In this document: positions 63,069-64,000 of the stretch, in pieces
Layout of the letters: each line of letters opens with the position of its first letter
How positions within the stretch are numbered: the first letter of the stretch is position 1
The notes under the pieces: model-generated
What the model was told of the DNA's origin: nothing
Seen by the model: only the letters and a program-made list of their open reading frames with translations
The model's database searches: none
DNA from: Lewinellaceae bacterium
GTDB lineage: Bacteria; Bacteroidota; Bacteroidia; Chitinophagales; Saprospiraceae
NCBI GenBank assembly: GCA_020636045.1
Contig: JACJYP010000011.1
Span: forward strand, 62,001 to 126,000
Reading direction: 5' to 3'
Length of the DNA: 64,000 bases
Translations under genes and position numbers: made by a program

Positions 63069-63110
63069 GGCACACCGGCGACCCGGATTGCTATCGTTCG
63101 CCGGTGTGCC
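63069..63110 (-). terminator. Rho-independent terminator of the YncE-like gene
   Basis: Thirteen-base perfect arms (63069-63081 and 63098-63110) with a 16-nt loop, 8 bp past the stop. The minus-strand transcript continues with CTTTTTACGCTTTT. Confidence 0.85.
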
Positions 63111-63118
63111 ATACATTA

Positions 63119-64000
63119 TTATTCAACGATGATGATCTCTCCCGGCCCGATGCCGGTAGCAAACGATCCCACTTTCACACCACCCGGATTGTAGATCACG
63201 ACTTCCCCCGCAGCGCTGAAGCCCTTCGGATCGGCACAATACAGATTGCCGTTGGAAGGGTGGCAGGCGAGGCCGTAGGCGGGCTGGCTGAACAATTCGC
63301 TTACGGCAAACTGGTTGGCTGCCCATACTTTGCCGTCACCGATATAATACAACTGATTTCCGGCCGGACTGGCGCAAAGGTCGTCGGCGTTGTTGGGAAC
63401 GGTAAAACCCGACCCCGGTGGGTCGAACTTGTCGAGAAAACCGGGCTCCATCGCCGCGTCGAATGTGCCCTTACAGAGTACCCACGGATTGGCGCCGGTA
63501 AAATTGGCTTTTGCAAAACAACAAGGTGCTTTCCCGCCCACCGTTGTGCGCGAAGTCTCCGTTTCCGAGACGAGGTCGATCACGGAAATCGTGGAATCCA
63601 CGTCAAAACCGCCGCTGTTTGCCACGAGCAGTGTATTCGCGTCTTTCAGGAACATCTTCTCAGGGCCCTTGCCGGTCGGAATGACCTTGACGATCTGATT
63701 GGTTTTCAGGTCAATTTTGGCAACACTGCCATCGATGCCATCCTTGCCCCATTGACTCACATATGCATAATCGTCGTCGATCGCTTGAAAAAAGCGCGGC
63801 TGTATCAGTCCGCCGATGGTATCCAGAAAGCGAAAGGTCGTCTGGTCGACTACTACCAACAGATTGACACCCGTCACGCAGATATAGCCTTTGCCGTTGT
63901 GAAATGCGAGCGATATTGCGAATTGCCCCAGCGTGCCGCCGTTTTCAATACCAAACACGTCCTGCACGGCTTCGCCGTTGTCGGGATTATACCAGGTAAT
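63119..64000 (-). CDS. YncE-like/DUF5074 beta-propeller protein (5' end cut by window edge)
   Basis: The frame is open to the right edge, so the N-terminus is missing; 293 residues are visible. They form a beta-propeller of the YncE/surface-layer-repeat type: GNGKGYICVTGVNLLVVVDQTT-like strands, TNQIVKVIPTGKGPEKMF and STISVIDLVSETETS. Proteins with this domain in Bacteroidota are exported and often sit beside TonB-dependent receptor genes, which here would lie beyond the window. The function is unknown; ligand binding or a role in cofactor uptake is only an inference. Terminator directly downstream. Confidence 0.85.
   Translation of the reverse strand: MTWYNPDNGEAVQDVFGIENGGTLGQFAISLAFHNGKGYICVTGVNLLVVVDQTTFRFLDTIGGLIQPRFFQAIDDDYAYVSQWGKDGIDGSVAKIDLKTNQIVKVIPTGKGPEKMFLKDANTLLVANSGGFDVDSTISVIDLVSETETSRTTVGGKAPCCFAKANFTGANPWVLCKGTFDAAMEPGFLDKFDPPGSGFTVPNNADDLCASPAGNQLYYIGDGKVWAANQFAVSELFSQPAYGLACHPSNGNLYCADPKGFSAAGEVVIYNPGGVKVGSFATGIGPGEIIIVE

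Noticed and set aside
1..64000. Search for tRNA, rRNA, insertion sequences, prophage and CRISPR arrays
   Set aside because: No cloverleaf with conserved arms, no transposase or integrase motif, and no short direct-repeat array was recognised by eye; a covariance-model scan would settle the RNA genes.

Overview
The window is about 64 kb of a Bacteroidota genome, probably from the class Saprospiria. The evidence is: giant secreted proteins ending in gliding-motility/CHU-type or type A sorting domains of the type IX secretion system (T9SS); LytS/LytTR two-component genes; bacillithiol synthesis (bshC); FGGY-type gluconokinase; and many transcription units preceded by the Bacteroidota -7 promoter motif TAnnTTTG. 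No rRNA, tRNA, insertion sequence, phage or CRISPR array was seen. Both ends cut through a gene.

Region 1 (1-17.8 kb, all minus strand) is an exopolysaccharide locus. In transcription order it encodes a WlbA-type UDP-sugar uronate 3-dehydrogenase (its own unit with promoter and terminator), a YwqE/CpsB tyrosine phosphatase, a Wza-like export lipoprotein, a Wzc-like BY-kinase, a Wzx flippase, a GT2 glycosyltransferase, a second paralogous Wzx, a GDP-fucose-synthase-like epimerase, a DegT sugar aminotransferase, a CgeB-like glycosyltransferase, a Wzy/O-antigen-ligase-like polymerase, a GT4 glycosyltransferase, a NodB-type deacetylase and an asparagine-synthetase-like protein cut by the left edge. 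This is a nearly complete Wzx/Wzy-dependent pathway with likely amino, deacetylated and possibly amidated uronic sugars.

Region 2 (18.3-35 kb) is mostly housekeeping: a CBM9-like protein with GntP permease and gluconokinase, folD, a LytTR regulator with its LytS-like kinase, a secreted haem-domain/intradiol-dioxygenase fusion, a membrane coiled-coil protein, a PolB-like 3'-5' exonuclease, rpe, an LptF/LptG-type permease, a PAP2 phosphatase, miaA, a PlsC-type acyltransferase with C-terminal membrane segments, and bshC.

Region 3 (35-64 kb) alternates very large exported proteins with small housekeeping genes. Exported proteins are a 1978-aa DUF11-rich protein, a 1250-aa TraB/GumN protein, a 1479-aa CUB/anchor-L/Calx-beta/Ig protein, a 1190-aa protein with seven 65-aa propeller repeats and nine 51-aa cysteine-paired repeats, an 817-aa-class choice-of-anchor B protein, and a YncE-like propeller cut by the right edge. 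Between them lie plsC, cystathionine beta-synthase, a copper-handling operon (metal-binding lipoprotein, Sco1, cytochrome c), purB, a hotdog thioesterase and a bile-acid:sodium-symporter-family transporter.

The most unusual signal is the 51-residue module with two cysteines exactly 28 residues apart. It occurs nine times in one surface protein and twice, with identical 28/51 spacing, in another 19 kb away.
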